From Polynucleobacter sp. TUM22923 (lineage in GTDB: Bacteria; Pseudomonadota; Gammaproteobacteria; Burkholderiales; Burkholderiaceae): a stretch of DNA of 64,000 nucleotides. A model generated the notes under the pieces. It had not been told where the DNA came from and did not search any database. It saw nothing but the letters and a program-made list of their open reading frames with translations. Below are positions 26,202 to 37,427 of this stretch, one piece after another (within the stretch, counting starts at the first letter, position 1; each line of letters starts with the position of its first letter). The stretch lies in assembly GCF_030295705.1 (NCBI RefSeq), contig NZ_AP027274.1, positions 868,001 through 932,000 of the forward strand, in the 5' to 3' direction. The position numbers and the translations under genes were made by a program.

Positions 26202-26971
26202 TAAGGTGCGCCAACCTCAACAAGTCTCGGTGAAAGCCCCATCTCTTTTACTTTTTTCTCTGCAGCTTCAGCCGCATCTTTATCTGCAAAAGGGCCAGCC
26301 CTTAAAACATATAATTTGACGCCATCGGCACCTGTTTTATTGAGCACGTAATTTGGGATGTTCTGAGCTTTCATTTTTGCAATCCAACCTTTTGCGCGCT
26401 CTTCTGATGCGAAGACACCAATCTGGATAACAAACTTACCAGTAGCGGAGGACTTTTTAACAGGCTCTTCACTTTTTGCCTTCAAATTTGATGCTGGAAC
26501 CACCTCTTCGCCAGCAATTAGCCCTATTGAGCTAGATTTACTTTGTGCTGGAGCAGGCTTTGTTTCTGGTGAAGGCATGAAAGCCCCCGGCTCTTTTGAT
26601 GCTGACGATTGCTTGCCCTTGACAGCAGAATCTAGCAAAGCTGGATTTAACGTGTCTTCAGGCGCCGCACTGATGACGGGAAGGCTAGTGACAATATTTA
26701 CGGCGATATCGTTACTGTTTAACTTGGGCTTACTGTCTAAGATACGAGGAAGTGCAATGACCGCAATGAGTACTAGTACTGCTGCACCGATCAAACGATG
26801 ACGAGCACGCTGGCGCTCTGGATCCTCAGTAAATGCTAAGGCTTCATTTTCTTGAGCGCGCTGGAAACTACGTGGAGCGATTCTTTTCGAAGAGCGTCGG
26901 CCAAGCTCTGAGGCTTTGTCGAACTCCTCAGTCTCTGGGTTTCGCTTAAAAAATCTCGATAAACGAATCAT
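26201..26971 (-). CDS. SPOR-domain protein (DedD-like)
   Basis: This is a probable inner-membrane protein with a C-terminal SPOR domain that binds denuded septal peptidoglycan. The 256-residue protein has an N-terminal cytoplasmic region of about 60 basic and acidic residues, one membrane helix (LIGAAVLVLIAVIALP), a Lys/Ser/Pro/Glu-rich linker and the SPOR domain from about residue 178 (FVIQIGVFASEERAKGW). Position between folC and cvpA matches DedD in other proteobacteria. The name is not proven. Confidence 0.88.
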   Translation of the reverse strand: MIRLSRFFKRNPETEEFDKASELGRRSSKRIAPRSFQRAQENEALAFTEDPERQRARHRLIGAAVLVLIAVIALPRILDSKPKLNSNDIAVNIVTSLPVISAAPEDTLNPALLDSAVKGKQSSASKEPGAFMPSPETKPAPAQSKSSSIGLIAGEEVVPASNLKAKSEEPVKKSSATGKFVIQIGVFASEERAKGWIAKMKAQNIPNYVLNKTGADGVKLYVLRAGPFADKDAAEAAEKKVKEMGLSPRLVEVGAP

Positions 26972-26974
26972 GGG

Positions 26975-28300
26975 TCAATGGGCCTGGTTATTTCGGTAAG
27001 CCATTACACCGGCTACTGTATAGAAAGATCCGAAGACTACTATTCTATCACCTTCACCCGCATTCGAGAGGGCTTTTTGATACGCGGCAGCAGGGTTTGG
27101 GAAGCACTCAATACCTCCATCAGTTCCGTTTTGAGCTAAAACGCCGAGGCCTTGAAGTTTCTCGGCTAAAACTACAGCACTCGCAGCTCTGGCTGTGGGT
27201 AGATCAGTGCAAAACCAAAAATCAATGCTGCCTAACAACGGTTTAATCACGCCGCCAATATCTTTGTCGGCCATGGCCCCAAAAATAGCGTAGGTATAAG
27301 GATGAAAGCCCATCTTATCCAAGCCCTGCCCTAACGTTGCAGCAGCATGTGGGTTGTGAGCTACGTCTAATACTATGGTTGGCTGGCCTGGTAAAACCTG
27401 AAACCGACCTGGTAATTCAACAAGAGCGAAGCCATTCCGAATATCTTGGGCGCTAACCGGTAGACGCTGATGCAGAGCCATTAATGCAGCTATCACAGCA
27501 GAGGCGTTCAGAATCTGATTCGCGCCCCGTAAAGCTGGATAGCCCAATCCACTAAAGCGCTTTTCACGCCCTGCCCAGCCCCACTGCTGCTTATCGCCTT
27601 GAAAGTTATAGTCCCTTCCCTGTAACCATAAATCACAGCCTAACTTATCTGCATAGTGAATCAACGACTCAGGTGGCATGGGATCTCCACAAACAACGAT
27701 TTGACCTGAGCGAAAAATACCAGCCTTCTCAAGTCCAATTGCTTCTCTAGTTGACCCTAAAAAATCTGCATGATCAATATCAATGCTGGTCACGATGGCA
27801 CAGTCAGCATCCACAATATTGACAGCATCTAAACGTCCGCCCATACCCACTTCGAGGATGACTATATCGAGATTGGCCTTTGCAAACAAGTGCATGATGG
27901 CTAAAGTTGTAAATTCAAAATACGTTAATGTGGGGGCATCTACCAAGCTCACTCGCGCTTTTTCAACTGCAGCAAAGTGCTCAAGCAAAAGAGCATCCTT
28001 TACAACTTCACCATTAAGACGAGCACGTTCATTAAAGACCAATAAATGGGGTGAGGTATGGCAACCCACCCTGTAACCAGAGCACAGAAGGATGCTTTCC
28101 AAAAATGCGCAGGTAGAGCCCTTGCCATTTGTACCGGCAACAGTGATTACTGAGCAGCTAAAAACAAGCCCAAGTGCACTTTTGACCCGATTAATACGAT
28201 CAAGTCCCATGTCAATACCCATGGGGTGGGCAGTTTCAAGATGGCTGAGCCAAGCCTCTAAGCTAGAGAACAATAATGGGGCTTGGTGTGCGGTACTCAA
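26975..28300 (-). CDS. folC: Bifunctional folylpolyglutamate synthase/dihydrofolate synthase
   Basis: FolC adds glutamate to dihydropteroate and to folates. The 441-residue Mur-ligase family protein has the ATP loop GTNGKGST at residues 56-63, the YFEFTTLAIMHLF and EVGMGGRLDAVNIVD blocks and the C-terminal VLDVAHNPHAA. It is 5 bases from accD and 3 bases from the SPOR gene, all within the trp-acc-fol-pur group. Confidence 0.95.
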   Translation of the reverse strand: MSTAHQAPLLFSSLEAWLSHLETAHPMGIDMGLDRINRVKSALGLVFSCSVITVAGTNGKGSTCAFLESILLCSGYRVGCHTSPHLLVFNERARLNGEVVKDALLLEHFAAVEKARVSLVDAPTLTYFEFTTLAIMHLFAKANLDIVILEVGMGGRLDAVNIVDADCAIVTSIDIDHADFLGSTREAIGLEKAGIFRSGQIVVCGDPMPPESLIHYADKLGCDLWLQGRDYNFQGDKQQWGWAGREKRFSGLGYPALRGANQILNASAVIAALMALHQRLPVSAQDIRNGFALVELPGRFQVLPGQPTIVLDVAHNPHAAATLGQGLDKMGFHPYTYAIFGAMADKDIGGVIKPLLGSIDFWFCTDLPTARAASAVVLAEKLQGLGVLAQNGTDGGIECFPNPAAAYQKALSNAGEGDRIVVFGSFYTVAGVMAYRNNQAH

Positions 28301-28305
28301 GTACT

Positions 28306-29193
28306 TTAAACGGCTGCACTGACAGAGGCGACCGGCTCAGGTAAGCGCTGTAATAGCGCTAGCAAGCGCGCGATTTCTCCGCGCATTTGGCGTCGATCGA
28401 CGATCATATCGATGCCTCCTTTTTGCATTAAAAACTCAGACCGTTGAAATCCTTCAGGCAATTTTTCACGTACAGTTTGCTCGATTACGCGAGGCCCAGC
28501 AAAACCAATTAATGCTTTTGGCTCTGCCATCACAACATCACCCATAAAGGCAAAGCTAGCAGAGATTCCACCCATAGTGGGATCGGTCAAGACACTGATA
28601 TAGGGTAAGCCTTTTTTAGATAAGAGCGTCAACATTGAATTGGTTTTAGCCATCTGAAAAAGAGAAAGTAAACTTTCTTGCATACGTGCACCACCGGTAG
28701 CGGCAATACATATAAAGGCACATTTCTTTGCGATTGCTTCTTGAGCACCTCTCGCAAAACGCTCACCAACAACGGAGCCCATTGAGCCACCCATAAATTG
28801 AAATTCAAAACAGGCAACAACAACGGGGATTTCCTCAATTTTTCCACCAAGCACAATCAGTGCCTCAGATTCGCCGGAGGCATCACTTGCCTCTTTCAGA
28901 CGATCAGTATATTTTTTTGAATCTTTGAACTTCAAGGGATCCATGGGATAAATATCTGCCCCAATTTCGTATCGGCCCTTAGGGTCAAGTAGGCCATCCA
29001 GTCGTTGACGCGCACCAATGCGCATGTGATGACTACATTTAGGGCAAACCGATAGGTTGGCCTCAATGTCAGTACTGTAAAGAACAGTTTCACAACTAGG
29101 GCATTTGACCCATAAACCTTCGGGAACTGATTTGCGATTAGCGGGATCAGTATGCTGAATTTGAGGGGGTAATAATTTATCGATCCAGCTCAT
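28306..29193 (-). CDS. accD: Acetyl-CoA carboxylase carboxyltransferase subunit beta
   Basis: AccD is the biotin-carboxyl acceptor half of acetyl-CoA carboxylase for fatty acid synthesis. It has 295 residues with an N-terminal zinc ribbon (C31, C34, C50, C53) and a crotonase-fold body with [15 protein letters not shown] and [10 protein letters not shown]. It lies 22 bases after trpA, a conserved coupling of tryptophan and lipid genes in this group. Confidence 0.96.
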   Translation of the reverse strand: MSWIDKLLPPQIQHTDPANRKSVPEGLWVKCPSCETVLYSTDIEANLSVCPKCSHHMRIGARQRLDGLLDPKGRYEIGADIYPMDPLKFKDSKKYTDRLKEASDASGESEALIVLGGKIEEIPVVVACFEFQFMGGSMGSVVGERFARGAQEAIAKKCAFICIAATGGARMQESLLSLFQMAKTNSMLTLLSKKGLPYISVLTDPTMGGISASFAFMGDVVMAEPKALIGFAGPRVIEQTVREKLPEGFQRSEFLMQKGGIDMIVDRRQMRGEIARLLALLQRLPEPVASVSAAV

Positions 29194-29215
29194 ACATTCT
29201 TCACTATCCAGTACG

Positions 29216-30013
29216 TTAACTATCTAAGGCAACGCGAATTTCGCGTATAAAAGCTTCAAGCGATTGTACTGCCTGACCTGGGGGTGAATCCTCTAAAAGT
29301 CGAATAATTCGACTGCCAATAACCACTGCATCTGCTGTTTTAGACACTATTCGCGCGCTTTCTGGATCGCTGATACCAAACCCGACCGCAATCGGTATGG
29401 AAGTAGCCTCTCGGATTTTGGGGATATTACTGGCAACATCGGCAGTGTTTAGGTTCGACGATCCAGTAACACCGCGCATGGACACGTAATAAATATAGCC
29501 AGAAGCTATTTTTGCAGCATCCTTAATGCGCTCAAGCGATGAAGTCGGTGCCAGTAAAAAAATAGGGTCTACACCGGCAACACGCATTCGTGACGCAAAA
29601 TCAACGCACTCTTCAGGCGGATAATCCACAATCAACACGCCGTCTACACCGGCAGCCTTAGCTTCATTAGCAAAACGCTCTGCACCCATTTGCTCTACTG
29701 GGTTTGCGTAGCCCATCAAAACAACCGGCGTTTCTGAATCGAGCTTACGAAACTCTTTGACCATTTCAAGGCAGCTATGCAATGTGACGCCCTGAGAAAG
29801 TGCCCGCTCAGAAGATCTCTGGATAACTGGCCCATCAGCCATAGGATCAGAAAAAGGAACGCCCAATTCAATGACGTTAGCCCCGCCTCTGACTAATGCA
29901 TGCATTAACTCTACTGTTAAGCCAGGCTGGGGATCGCCAGCAGTAATAAAAGGAATGAGCCCTTTTTTACCATCGATTTTTAACTGATTTAATACGGCAC
30001 TAATTTTTGACAT
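29216..30013 (-). CDS. trpA: Tryptophan synthase alpha chain
   Basis: TrpA cleaves indole-3-glycerol phosphate to indole, which is tunnelled to TrpB. The 265-residue TIM barrel has the catalytic E49 ([10 protein letters not shown]) and D60, at the same numbers as in E. coli. It is followed by accD and preceded by trpB by 35 bases. Confidence 0.97.
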   Translation of the reverse strand: MSKISAVLNQLKIDGKKGLIPFITAGDPQPGLTVELMHALVRGGANVIELGVPFSDPMADGPVIQRSSERALSQGVTLHSCLEMVKEFRKLDSETPVVLMGYANPVEQMGAERFANEAKAAGVDGVLIVDYPPEECVDFASRMRVAGVDPIFLLAPTSSLERIKDAAKIASGYIYYVSMRGVTGSSNLNTADVASNIPKIREATSIPIAVGFGISDPESARIVSKTADAVVIGSRIIRLLEDSPPGQAVQSLEAFIREIRVALDS

Positions 30014-30048
30014 GGGAATACGCAGTTCGTTTGTATAGAGAAAAAGGC

Positions 30049-31242
30049 TTAGCCTTCAGAGCCTGTTGCTTGAGCAACGGTATGCATGTCTTTATCACCG
30101 CGACCAGATAAATTGACCAAGATTGTTTTATCTTTGGAAAGTGTCGGGGCTAATTTACAAGCGTAAGCAATCGCATGTGCGGACTCTAAGGCAGGAATAA
30201 TGCCCTCAATTTGACAGCAGTCATGAAATGCTTTCAAAGCCTCTTCGTCGGTCACTGCTACATAACCTGCACGACCTGAATCCTTTAGCCATGCATGCTC
30301 GGGACCAACACCTGGATAGTCCATACCAGCTGACACTGAATGGGTCTCTGATATCTGACCATTTTCATCTTGCAATAAGTAGGTGCGATTACCATGCAAC
30401 ACGCCTGGCTTTCCAACACATAGTGCGGCAGAATGCAGGCCGGTATTTAAGCCATGACCAGCAGCCTCAACACCAATTAATTGAACTTGTGGAAAGTCAA
30501 TGTAGGGATAAAAAATACCCATCGCATTGGATCCACCGCCAACACAAGCCATGACGTAGTCAGGCTGACGTCCTGTGAGTTCGGGCATTTGCACCTTACA
30601 TTCCTCACCGATCACACTCTGAAAATCTCTCACCATCATGGGATAGGGATGCGGGCCAGCAACGGTACCAATAATGTAAAAGGTATCGTCAACGTTAGTA
30701 ACCCAATCACGCATTGCTTCATTCAGAGCATCTTTAAGTGTTTTAGTCCCAGACTCTACTGAAACTACATTTGCTCCCAATAGCTTCATCCGAAAGACAT
30801 TTTGCGCCTGACGGGCAACATCCACAGAGCCTTGATATACAGTGCAATCTAAACCAAAGCGCGCACAGATTGTTGCCGTGGCTACGCCATGTTGGCCCGC
30901 CCCTGTCTCGGCAATAATGCGCGGCTTGCCCATGCGCTTAGCTAACATCGCTTGGCCGATCACATTATTAATTTTGTGAGCGCCAGTATGATTTAAATCT
31001 TCACGCTTTAAGTAAATCTGTGCACCACCAAGCATTTCACTCCAGCGCTTAGCGTGATAGACCGGCGATGGACGACCCACAAAGTGCTTCAGCTCGTAGT
31101 GAAACTCCTCCAAAAACTCAGGGTCATATTGATATTTGGCATAGACCGCTTTGAGCTCATCTAAAGCAAACATGAGAGTTTCAGAAACAAATACGCCACC
31201 ATAAGGACCAAAGTGTCCTCTTGCGTCTGGCTTATCGTACAT
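30049..31242 (-). CDS. trpB: Tryptophan synthase beta chain
   Basis: TrpB condenses indole with serine. The 397-residue PLP enzyme has the Schiff-base lysine K90 in GAHKINN, the phosphate loop GGGSNAMG, and [13 protein letters not shown] around the cofactor. It follows trpF by 28 bases. The trpFBA arrangement is separate from the trpEGDC genes, which are not in the window. Confidence 0.97.
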   Translation of the reverse strand: MYDKPDARGHFGPYGGVFVSETLMFALDELKAVYAKYQYDPEFLEEFHYELKHFVGRPSPVYHAKRWSEMLGGAQIYLKREDLNHTGAHKINNVIGQAMLAKRMGKPRIIAETGAGQHGVATATICARFGLDCTVYQGSVDVARQAQNVFRMKLLGANVVSVESGTKTLKDALNEAMRDWVTNVDDTFYIIGTVAGPHPYPMMVRDFQSVIGEECKVQMPELTGRQPDYVMACVGGGSNAMGIFYPYIDFPQVQLIGVEAAGHGLNTGLHSAALCVGKPGVLHGNRTYLLQDENGQISETHSVSAGMDYPGVGPEHAWLKDSGRAGYVAVTDEEALKAFHDCCQIEGIIPALESAHAIAYACKLAPTLSKDKTILVNLSGRGDKDMHTVAQATGSEG

Positions 31243-31270
31243 AAATACCTCGTTATTAATTACAACAAAT

Positions 31271-31945
31271 TTAGGATGATGAGCTAGCGTCTGCTGCTCG
31301 TACTGCTTGGATAAACTCTCTCATCAAGTTGTGATCTTTAATACCCTTGCTGATTTCTACGCCACTAGAGACATCAACAGCACAAGGTTTGAGCCGAGCA
31401 ATGGCTTCGCCCACGTTGTGCACGTTCAATCCACCACTCAAAACGACCCGAGGCGCGTTTGCGCTTATCCATGCTTGTGGTATTCCTTGCCAATCAAAGG
31501 GAATGCCCCCACCACCATAACCCTCAACTAGGGCATCGAGCAAAAGGGCATTTGCTTGCCTATATTGTAGGGAAAAATCATCAAATGCGAACTGGGGACC
31601 CACGCGAGCAGCTTTCATCCAAGGCTGACCCTCAGAAAGGCGCTCACAATCCGCGGCTGACTCATCCCCGTGAAACTGCCATAAAGTAATCGTGGTAGCC
31701 GCCCGAATGGCATCGATCTCAGCTTTAGAGGCATTAACGACCAATCCCACTGCATCTACCCCCGCTGGAAGCCTTGAAATCAAGGAGGCAGCAATATTTG
31801 GGCTAACAGCCCTTGGGCTGGGTGGATAAAAAACAAATCCAATGGCATCAACCCCGGCAGCAACGGCTGCATCAATGTCTGATGGTGACCGAATGCCGCA
31901 AATTTTGACCCGTGTACGGCCTGGAGAGTTATTTAATAAGCCCAT
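31271..31945 (-). CDS. trpF: Phosphoribosylanthranilate isomerase
   Basis: TrpF performs the Amadori rearrangement in tryptophan synthesis. The 224-residue TIM barrel has the general-base cysteine C16 in KICGI, FHGDE and the aspartate in [24 protein letters not shown] forms the phosphate site. It lies 45 bases after truA and in the same direction. Confidence 0.95.
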   Translation of the reverse strand: MGLLNNSPGRTRVKICGIRSPSDIDAAVAAGVDAIGFVFYPPSPRAVSPNIAASLISRLPAGVDAVGLVVNASKAEIDAIRAATTITLWQFHGDESAADCERLSEGQPWMKAARVGPQFAFDDFSLQYRQANALLLDALVEGYGGGGIPFDWQGIPQAWISANAPRVVLSGGLNVHNVGEAIARLKPCAVDVSSGVEISKGIKDHNLMREFIQAVRAADASSSS

Positions 31946-31990
31946 AGTTAGAAATGATATCGCTTTAAAGCTGCCAATGGGGCCCTTAAA

Positions 31991-32818
31991 TCAAAGTAAG
32001 CCCCTTGGAAGCCAAGAATTCTTCAGCCAGGGTTCAGGTATCTGAAATTGCTCTGGATAGCTAATTTGAGCTAAATATAAGCCAGCGGGCGAGAAAGTTG
32101 GGGCTGCGACACTGCGATCTTTCGCCTGAAGCACCTCAGCCATCCAAGATGAACCTTGTTTACCAAGCCCAATTTGCAAAAAACTCCCCACCAAATTCCG
32201 AACCATGTGATGCAAAAAGGCATTTCCTTTAATGCGGAAATAGAGCCATGGTTCACTTGAAACTATCTCAATGGAATACATCGTCTTGATTGGGGTCTTG
32301 CTTTGACACTCTGAGGATCTGAATGAGGTGAAATCATGCTCACCAATCAAGCACTCTGAGGCCTGTTTCATCGCATCAATATCAAACCAACGATTAGCGG
32401 GAAGTATCAGAAAACCTGCACGAGATGCAGTCATCGGAGAGCGGCAAGAGCTTGCATGTAATGCATAAATATAAGTGCGCTCATACGCAGAAAACCGAGC
32501 GCTAAATTCTGGCGGAACAGGCTTAGCCCAATTCACCACAATAGATTCGGGCAAGAAAGCATTAACCCCCCTCACCCATGACCAATCTTCACGCACAACA
32601 TCTACATCAAAATGCACAACCTGACCCAAGGCATGCACCCCCGTATCCGTTCTACCCGCAGTAATTACACGAATAGGCGGCGCACCCTCAGTACCCTCAA
32701 CCCCAACAAATGCAGTAATAGCTTTTTCTAGCCGGTCCTGAACTGTATCTTGATTGAGTTGTGACTGCCACCCTGAGTAAGGAGCGCCATCGTATTGAAG
32801 ACCTAAGGCGATACGCAT
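31991..32818 (-). CDS. truA: tRNA pseudouridine synthase A
   Basis: TruA forms pseudouridine at tRNA positions 38-40. The 275-residue protein has the catalytic aspartate D58 in [14 protein letters not shown] and the [14 protein letters not shown] block ([14 protein letters not shown]). It starts 26 bases after the FimV-like gene. The truA-trpF neighbourhood is conserved across betaproteobacteria. Confidence 0.96.
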   Translation of the reverse strand: MRIALGLQYDGAPYSGWQSQLNQDTVQDRLEKAITAFVGVEGTEGAPPIRVITAGRTDTGVHALGQVVHFDVDVVREDWSWVRGVNAFLPESIVVNWAKPVPPEFSARFSAYERTYIYALHASSCRSPMTASRAGFLILPANRWFDIDAMKQASECLIGEHDFTSFRSSECQSKTPIKTMYSIEIVSSEPWLYFRIKGNAFLHHMVRNLVGSFLQIGLGKQGSSWMAEVLQAKDRSVAAPTFSPAGLYLAQISYPEQFQIPEPWLKNSWLPRGLL

Positions 32819-32844
32819 TTTTTACTTGAAATCTAAGTCTAAGT

Positions 32845-34245
32845 CTAACTTTGGCGATGAGATAGCTGAGCCAAAAGACCTTGCGCCTCGATCACAATTA
32901 CAGGATCAATCGTAGCGCCCATAGACACAATCTCATGTAACGATTTTTTAGCGGCGTTAAAGTCTTCGATCGTTATATAGGCACGAGCTAGATTTAACTT
33001 CACACGCAAAGCATCTGCTAGCGGATTTGAATCGGGGTCAATGGTCTGAATGGGTTTACTGGATAGATCTAAATCAATCCCTGCAAATAGGGCTTTAGCA
33101 CGCTCTGGCATTAAGCCATGCGTACCAGATGCTTCATTGACTAGATTATTTGATGATTGAGTATTTGATGATTGAGTATTAGGCCCAGAGAAATCACGCG
33201 CCTCTTGGCGACGGGCATTTTTAGCCAAGAACCAAAGCAACAAAGCGGTAACTATCATTAACGATAAGGTCAATAAAGCTGGCGCTAAACCCATATCACT
33301 AGATGTGTCATTGGCTCCAGATTGATTTTTTAATTTCTCTTTAGATTGGTTTAGCAGTAACTGTAAATCCGCAATATTTTTTTCTAGCTCAGCAACTCTG
33401 GCGCGAGTTTGCTCTAAAACCTTTTCCTGCGCAACCAGGTCCTCAGTAAATCGTTGCTCATCAGAATTGCTCTGAGCATTTGAACCAATTCTTAGTCTAT
33501 CTTTTACTGGCTCATCACCAGCATTTTTTGGAGCAACAGTAGAAGGTAATGCATTGCTCCTCGAGTCACGCTCAGCTAGCCATCGGGCATTAGATTCAGC
33601 GGCGAACTGATTGGCCTCAGCAGGGCTAATAGAACGTAATAACGCTTGACTTGGCACTACTAACTCGGCACCCGCCTCTAAGCGGTTGATGCTTCCACTT
33701 GCAAATGCGTCTGGGTTGGCTCTAAAAAGAGCCAGCATCGTTTGATCAATACTAGTCCCGCCCAATTGAGGCGCTAACTGGGACGCTATTTCTGACGCAG
33801 TTTGACCGGGTTTAACAGTAATTTTCTGGGCATCACCTAAAAGCAGAGTGTAGGTTTTAGTGATGCTTCCTGACGACCAACTTAAAGTTACCAACAAGTC
33901 TAGAAATGGATCATCGGCATTGGGGACGGGGCTCACTGTTTCAACTAAAACCATGAGCTGCTCTTGCTTATTACGATAAATCATCGCTTGCGGATTCAAC
34001 TCAAGTATTTTTTGTGAAATACCCAAGCGATCATAGGATGACTTGCTAGAGATCAAAACGCTCAAAGATGCTAATGCAGCCTGCTCTTCGCTTCCCACTT
34101 TAATCGGAAATTCAACTCTAAGAGGCTCTCCAGCCTTAGAGAAAAGCTTGGGCGCACCCAATGAAATTGCCCCAGCAGTACATGACCAACTGAGCCAAAT
34201 GAGAGCCAGTAGATTGATAAGACGTAAAGAGCTCAATTGGGGCAT
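32845..34245 (-). CDS. FimV-family membrane protein
   Basis: FimV-type proteins organise polar structures, type IV pili and twitching in pseudomonads. This shorter 466-residue version has a signal/TM start, the FimV N-terminal domain (LGAPKLFSKAGEPLRVEF), a LysM-like region near residues 145-205 (VKPGQTASEIA), a coiled coil near 270-300, one membrane helix near 325 and a C-terminal helical FimV end (LARAYITIEDFNAAKKSL). The linker after the helix holds a perfect 15-bp tandem repeat. It is located between asd and truA, as in other betaproteobacteria. Confidence 0.85.
   Translation of the reverse strand: MPQLSSLRLINLLALIWLSWSCTAGAISLGAPKLFSKAGEPLRVEFPIKVGSEEQAALASLSVLISSKSSYDRLGISQKILELNPQAMIYRNKQEQLMVLVETVSPVPNADDPFLDLLVTLSWSSGSITKTYTLLLGDAQKITVKPGQTASEIASQLAPQLGGTSIDQTMLALFRANPDAFASGSINRLEAGAELVVPSQALLRSISPAEANQFAAESNARWLAERDSRSNALPSTVAPKNAGDEPVKDRLRIGSNAQSNSDEQRFTEDLVAQEKVLEQTRARVAELEKNIADLQLLLNQSKEKLKNQSGANDTSSDMGLAPALLTLSLMIVTALLLWFLAKNARRQEARDFSGPNTQSSNTQSSNNLVNEASGTHGLMPERAKALFAGIDLDLSSKPIQTIDPDSNPLADALRVKLNLARAYITIEDFNAAKKSLHEIVSMGATIDPVIVIEAQGLLAQLSHRQS
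33151..33180. repeat. Perfect 15-bp tandem duplication in the FimV linker
   Basis: Two identical adjacent copies of TGATGATTGAGTATT are in frame and add a repeated NTQSS unit to the linker after the membrane helix. Copy number could vary without changing the frame. Confidence 0.85.
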
Positions 34246-34252
34246 TTCAGAA

Positions 34253-35404
34253 TTAACGCTCTAAAAGAATGCGTAGCATGCGACGCAATGGCTCAGCAGC
34301 ACCCCACAGCAACTGATCACCAACGGTAAATGCAGCAAGGTATTCTGGGCCCATTGCCATTTTATGTAAGCGCCCAATGGGTACAGTCAAGGTTCCGCTA
34401 ACGGCCGCAGGAGAAAGTTCACGCTCTGTTGTTTCTCGATCATTCGGTACTACCTTGACCCAAGGATTATCGTTTGCAAGAATTGCTTCAATTTCTTTTA
34501 GAGGAATATCTTTTTTAAGCTTAATAGTTAAGCCCTGAGAATGACAGCGCATTGCACCCACACGGACACACAAACCATCTACAGGAATGCTGCCTTCAGA
34601 TCTAAATGCAGGGCGACCCAAGATCTTATTAAATTCGGCTCCGCCCTTCCACTCTTCTTTTGTTTGACCATTTTCAACAGGAACATCGATCCAGGGAATT
34701 AGGCTCCCCGCTAAAGCGGTATTGCGAAAATTGTGTTTCGGAAAATCCGTGGAGCGCAATGTTTTCGTTACCTTGCGATCAATGTCCAAAATCCAAGATG
34801 AGGGATCGGCCAGCTCCGTTGCTACGCTGTCACGCAAGGCGCCCATTTGCAACAATAGTTCACGCATATTTTGAGCGCCAGCTCCTGAAGCGGCCTGATA
34901 TGTCATGGCGCTAATCCACTCCACCATATCAGCCTTCACAAGACCGCCCATGGCGATCATCATCAAGCTAACGGTGCAGTTACTTCCAATCCAATTTTTT
35001 CCACCAGATGCTAAGGCTTTATCAATGACAGTACGATTAACTGGATCCAAAATTAACACTGCATCGTCCCTCATGCGCAAAGCGCTAGCGGCATCAATCC
35101 AGTGACCCTGCCATCCAGCTGCGCGTAATTTAGGGAAAATATCGTTGGTGTAATCGCCGCCTTGGCAGGTCAAAATAATATCGCAACGGGCTAGAGCAGC
35201 AATATCATTTGCACTTTGGAGAGCATTCTCAGTTTTAGTTACTTTTATACCGTTTAACAGCGGAACATCACCCCCTGCCTGGCTAGTACTAAAAAAGATC
35301 GGCTCGATCAAATCAAAATCTTTCTCGGCCAACATTCTCTCCATGAGAACACTGCCGACCATACCGCGCCAGCCTACTAAACCTACCAATGGTGCATTTG
35401 ACAT
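34253..35404 (-). CDS. asd: Aspartate-semialdehyde dehydrogenase
   Basis: Asd reduces aspartyl phosphate to the semialdehyde for lysine, threonine and methionine synthesis. The 383-residue protein has the NADP loop GWRGMVGS near the N-terminus and the catalytic cysteine C143 in [10 protein letters not shown]. The length and the [16 protein letters not shown] block fit the gram-negative type. It is 7 bases upstream of the FimV-like gene and 27 after leuB. Confidence 0.96.
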   Translation of the reverse strand: MSNAPLVGLVGWRGMVGSVLMERMLAEKDFDLIEPIFFSTSQAGGDVPLLNGIKVTKTENALQSANDIAALARCDIILTCQGGDYTNDIFPKLRAAGWQGHWIDAASALRMRDDAVLILDPVNRTVIDKALASGGKNWIGSNCTVSLMMIAMGGLVKADMVEWISAMTYQAASGAGAQNMRELLLQMGALRDSVATELADPSSWILDIDRKVTKTLRSTDFPKHNFRNTALAGSLIPWIDVPVENGQTKEEWKGGAEFNKILGRPAFRSEGSIPVDGLCVRVGAMRCHSQGLTIKLKKDIPLKEIEAILANDNPWVKVVPNDRETTERELSPAAVSGTLTVPIGRLHKMAMGPEYLAAFTVGDQLLWGAAEPLRRMLRILLER

Positions 35405-35431
35405 GATGATTAACGATCTAATGAAATTGTA

Positions 35432-36505
35432 TTATTTGGAAAGTGCTGCTACTACCGCATCACCCATCTGAATGGTAGATACCTTTTGCGTGCCAGCAGT
35501 ATGAATATCTGCAGTACGCAAGCCCTGAGTAAGAACACTCTGCACAGCTGCTTCAATGCGGTCAGCCTCTGAAGGCATTCCTAATGAATAACGTAACATC
35601 ATTGCAGCCGATAAGATCGTAGCCAGTGGATTTGCAATCCCTTGGCCAGCAATATCAGGGGCCGAGCCATGACTTGGCTCATACAGGCCTTTGTTTTTTT
35701 TATCCAATGAAGCGGAAGGCAGCATTCCTATTGAGCCCGTTAACATTGCAGCCTCATCAGACAAAATATCTCCGAACAGATTACCTGTTACCACCACATC
35801 AAAAGCCTTGGGTGCTTTAACCAGTTGCATGGCTGCGTTATCGACATACATGTGTGACAGTTCTACATCCGGATAGTCTTTGCCAACCCGAATCATCACT
35901 TCACGCCATAGCTGGGAAGTTTCAAGGACGTTGGCCTTATCAACACTACACACTTTTTTACTGCGAAGTCGGGCAGCTTCAAAAGCCACTCGACCGATAC
36001 GCTCTACCTCAGGCTCGCTGTAATGCATCATGTCAAAACCTTCACGAGCGCCTTTAAATAACGGCAACTCAGATGTACGAATACCCCTTGGTTGACCGAA
36101 ATAAATATCACCGTTCAATTCGCGAATGATCAAGATATCGAGGCCACCAACAATCTCGGGTTTTAAGCTAGAGGCAGCGGTTAATTCGTCATAACAAATT
36201 GCAGGCCTGAAATTAGCGAATAATTCCAAATGTTTTCTTAAGCCAAGAATCGCCTGCTCTGGACGCAATTCGCGTGCTAGCGTGTCGTATTTCCAGTCTC
36301 CAACCGCTCCGAACAAGATGGCGTCAGCGCTTTTTGCCAAATCCAATGTAGCAGGCGGCAGTGGATGACCAGAAATATCATAAGCAGCGCCGCCTACAGG
36401 CGCCGTTTCTAAGTCAAACTTGGAGCCAAGTGCACTGAGCACTCTAACGGCTTGAGCAACGATTTCCGGACCGATACCATCGCCCGGGAGAACTGCAATT
36501 TTCAT
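35432..36505 (-). CDS. leuB: 3-isopropylmalate dehydrogenase
   Basis: LeuB oxidises and decarboxylates 3-isopropylmalate in leucine synthesis. The 357-residue protein has the start [11 protein letters not shown], the substrate-binding YFGQPRG, the metal region [12 protein letters not shown] and the NAD-binding [14 protein letters not shown]. It follows leuD by 23 bases. Confidence 0.97.
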   Translation of the reverse strand: MKIAVLPGDGIGPEIVAQAVRVLSALGSKFDLETAPVGGAAYDISGHPLPPATLDLAKSADAILFGAVGDWKYDTLARELRPEQAILGLRKHLELFANFRPAICYDELTAASSLKPEIVGGLDILIIRELNGDIYFGQPRGIRTSELPLFKGAREGFDMMHYSEPEVERIGRVAFEAARLRSKKVCSVDKANVLETSQLWREVMIRVGKDYPDVELSHMYVDNAAMQLVKAPKAFDVVVTGNLFGDILSDEAAMLTGSIGMLPSASLDKKNKGLYEPSHGSAPDIAGQGIANPLATILSAAMMLRYSLGMPSEADRIEAAVQSVLTQGLRTADIHTAGTQKVSTIQMGDAVVAALSK

Positions 36506-36528
36506 GGGAGAACCTTAACTCAATAAAA

Positions 36529-37176
36529 CTAGGGCAGTTGTGTTGTTAGCCAGGGCATCTTAAGAATGCGCTCAGCTTCGTAAGCCTTGATTTTATCTGC
36601 ATGTTGCAGAGTTAAGCCAATATCGTCCAAGCCATTGATAAGGCAGTGTTTTCTGAAGGGGGCGACGTCAAAGCTATAGGCAGTTCCATCGGGGGTGACG
36701 ACACTCTGGTTCTGCAGATCAACTGTGAGCTGGTAGTCAGTAAATGCCAATGTCTCATTAAATAAATGATCGACCTGTAACTCAGACAGCACTATGGGTA
36801 AAAGACCATTTTTAAAGCAATTATTGTAGAAAATGTCAGCGAAGCTGGGTGCAATGATCGCTCTAAAGCCAAACTGATCCAGGGCCCACGGAGCATGCTC
36901 ACGAGAACTTCCACAACCAAAATTTTTCCGAGCCAATAGAATGCCTGCCCCTTTGTAGCGAGGTTGATTGAGAACAAAGTCTGGATTAATAGGTCGATTG
37001 GTGCAATCTTGACCTGGCTCACCGTGATCTAAGTAACGCCACTCGTCAAATAGATTTTGCCCAAAACCAGTCTTCTTAATCGACTTTAAGAACTGCTTTG
37101 GGATGATTGCATCCGTATCCACATTCTCACGATTGAGTGGGGCAACCAATCCTTTGTATATCGTAAATTTTTCCAT
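36529..37176 (-). CDS. leuD: 3-isopropylmalate dehydratase small subunit
   Basis: LeuD is the swivel subunit of isopropylmalate isomerase, working with LeuC. The 215-residue protein has [14 protein letters not shown] near the N-terminus, [13 protein letters not shown] in the middle and [16 protein letters not shown]. It lies 35 bases after the small entericidin-like gene. Confidence 0.97.
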   Translation of the reverse strand: MEKFTIYKGLVAPLNRENVDTDAIIPKQFLKSIKKTGFGQNLFDEWRYLDHGEPGQDCTNRPINPDFVLNQPRYKGAGILLARKNFGCGSSREHAPWALDQFGFRAIIAPSFADIFYNNCFKNGLLPIVLSELQVDHLFNETLAFTDYQLTVDLQNQSVVTPDGTAYSFDVAPFRKHCLINGLDDIGLTLQHADKIKAYEAERILKMPWLTTQLP

Positions 37177-37211
37177 ACTCTTTACTTAATTTCTAGCTAT
37201 CAATCAGATGC

Positions 37212-37418
37212 TTACTTAACGGGCGTAACAACAACATCCTTACCCTTTGTTTGGGATTGGTTGTTATTTGGCTGAGTATTTCCACCCATAGATGTACCCA
37301 TCGTTTGAAGGTCCTTTCCAACCCCCTCCATCGTATTTGCGCAGGCAGACAAGATGATTCCTGCGGTAGCGGTGATCATTAATTTTTGGATCATCGTCAG
37401 AGATAGTGATTTCGACAT
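37212..37418 (-). CDS. Entericidin A/B family small lipoprotein
   Basis: This 68-residue protein has a lipoprotein signal with lipobox ILSAC and, right after the cysteine, ANTMEGVGKDLQTMG, which is the entericidin motif. Entericidins in E. coli are small membrane lipoproteins linked to bacteriolysis. The C-terminal half is low complexity (Asn, Gln, Lys). AAGGAA lies 7 bases before the ATG at 37418. It sits between leuC and leuD and must be transcribed with them. The family is firm; a toxic role is not shown. Confidence 0.85.
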   Translation of the reverse strand: MSKSLSLTMIQKLMITATAGIILSACANTMEGVGKDLQTMGTSMGGNTQPNNNQSQTKGKDVVVTPVK

Positions 37419-37427
37419 AGTTATTCC

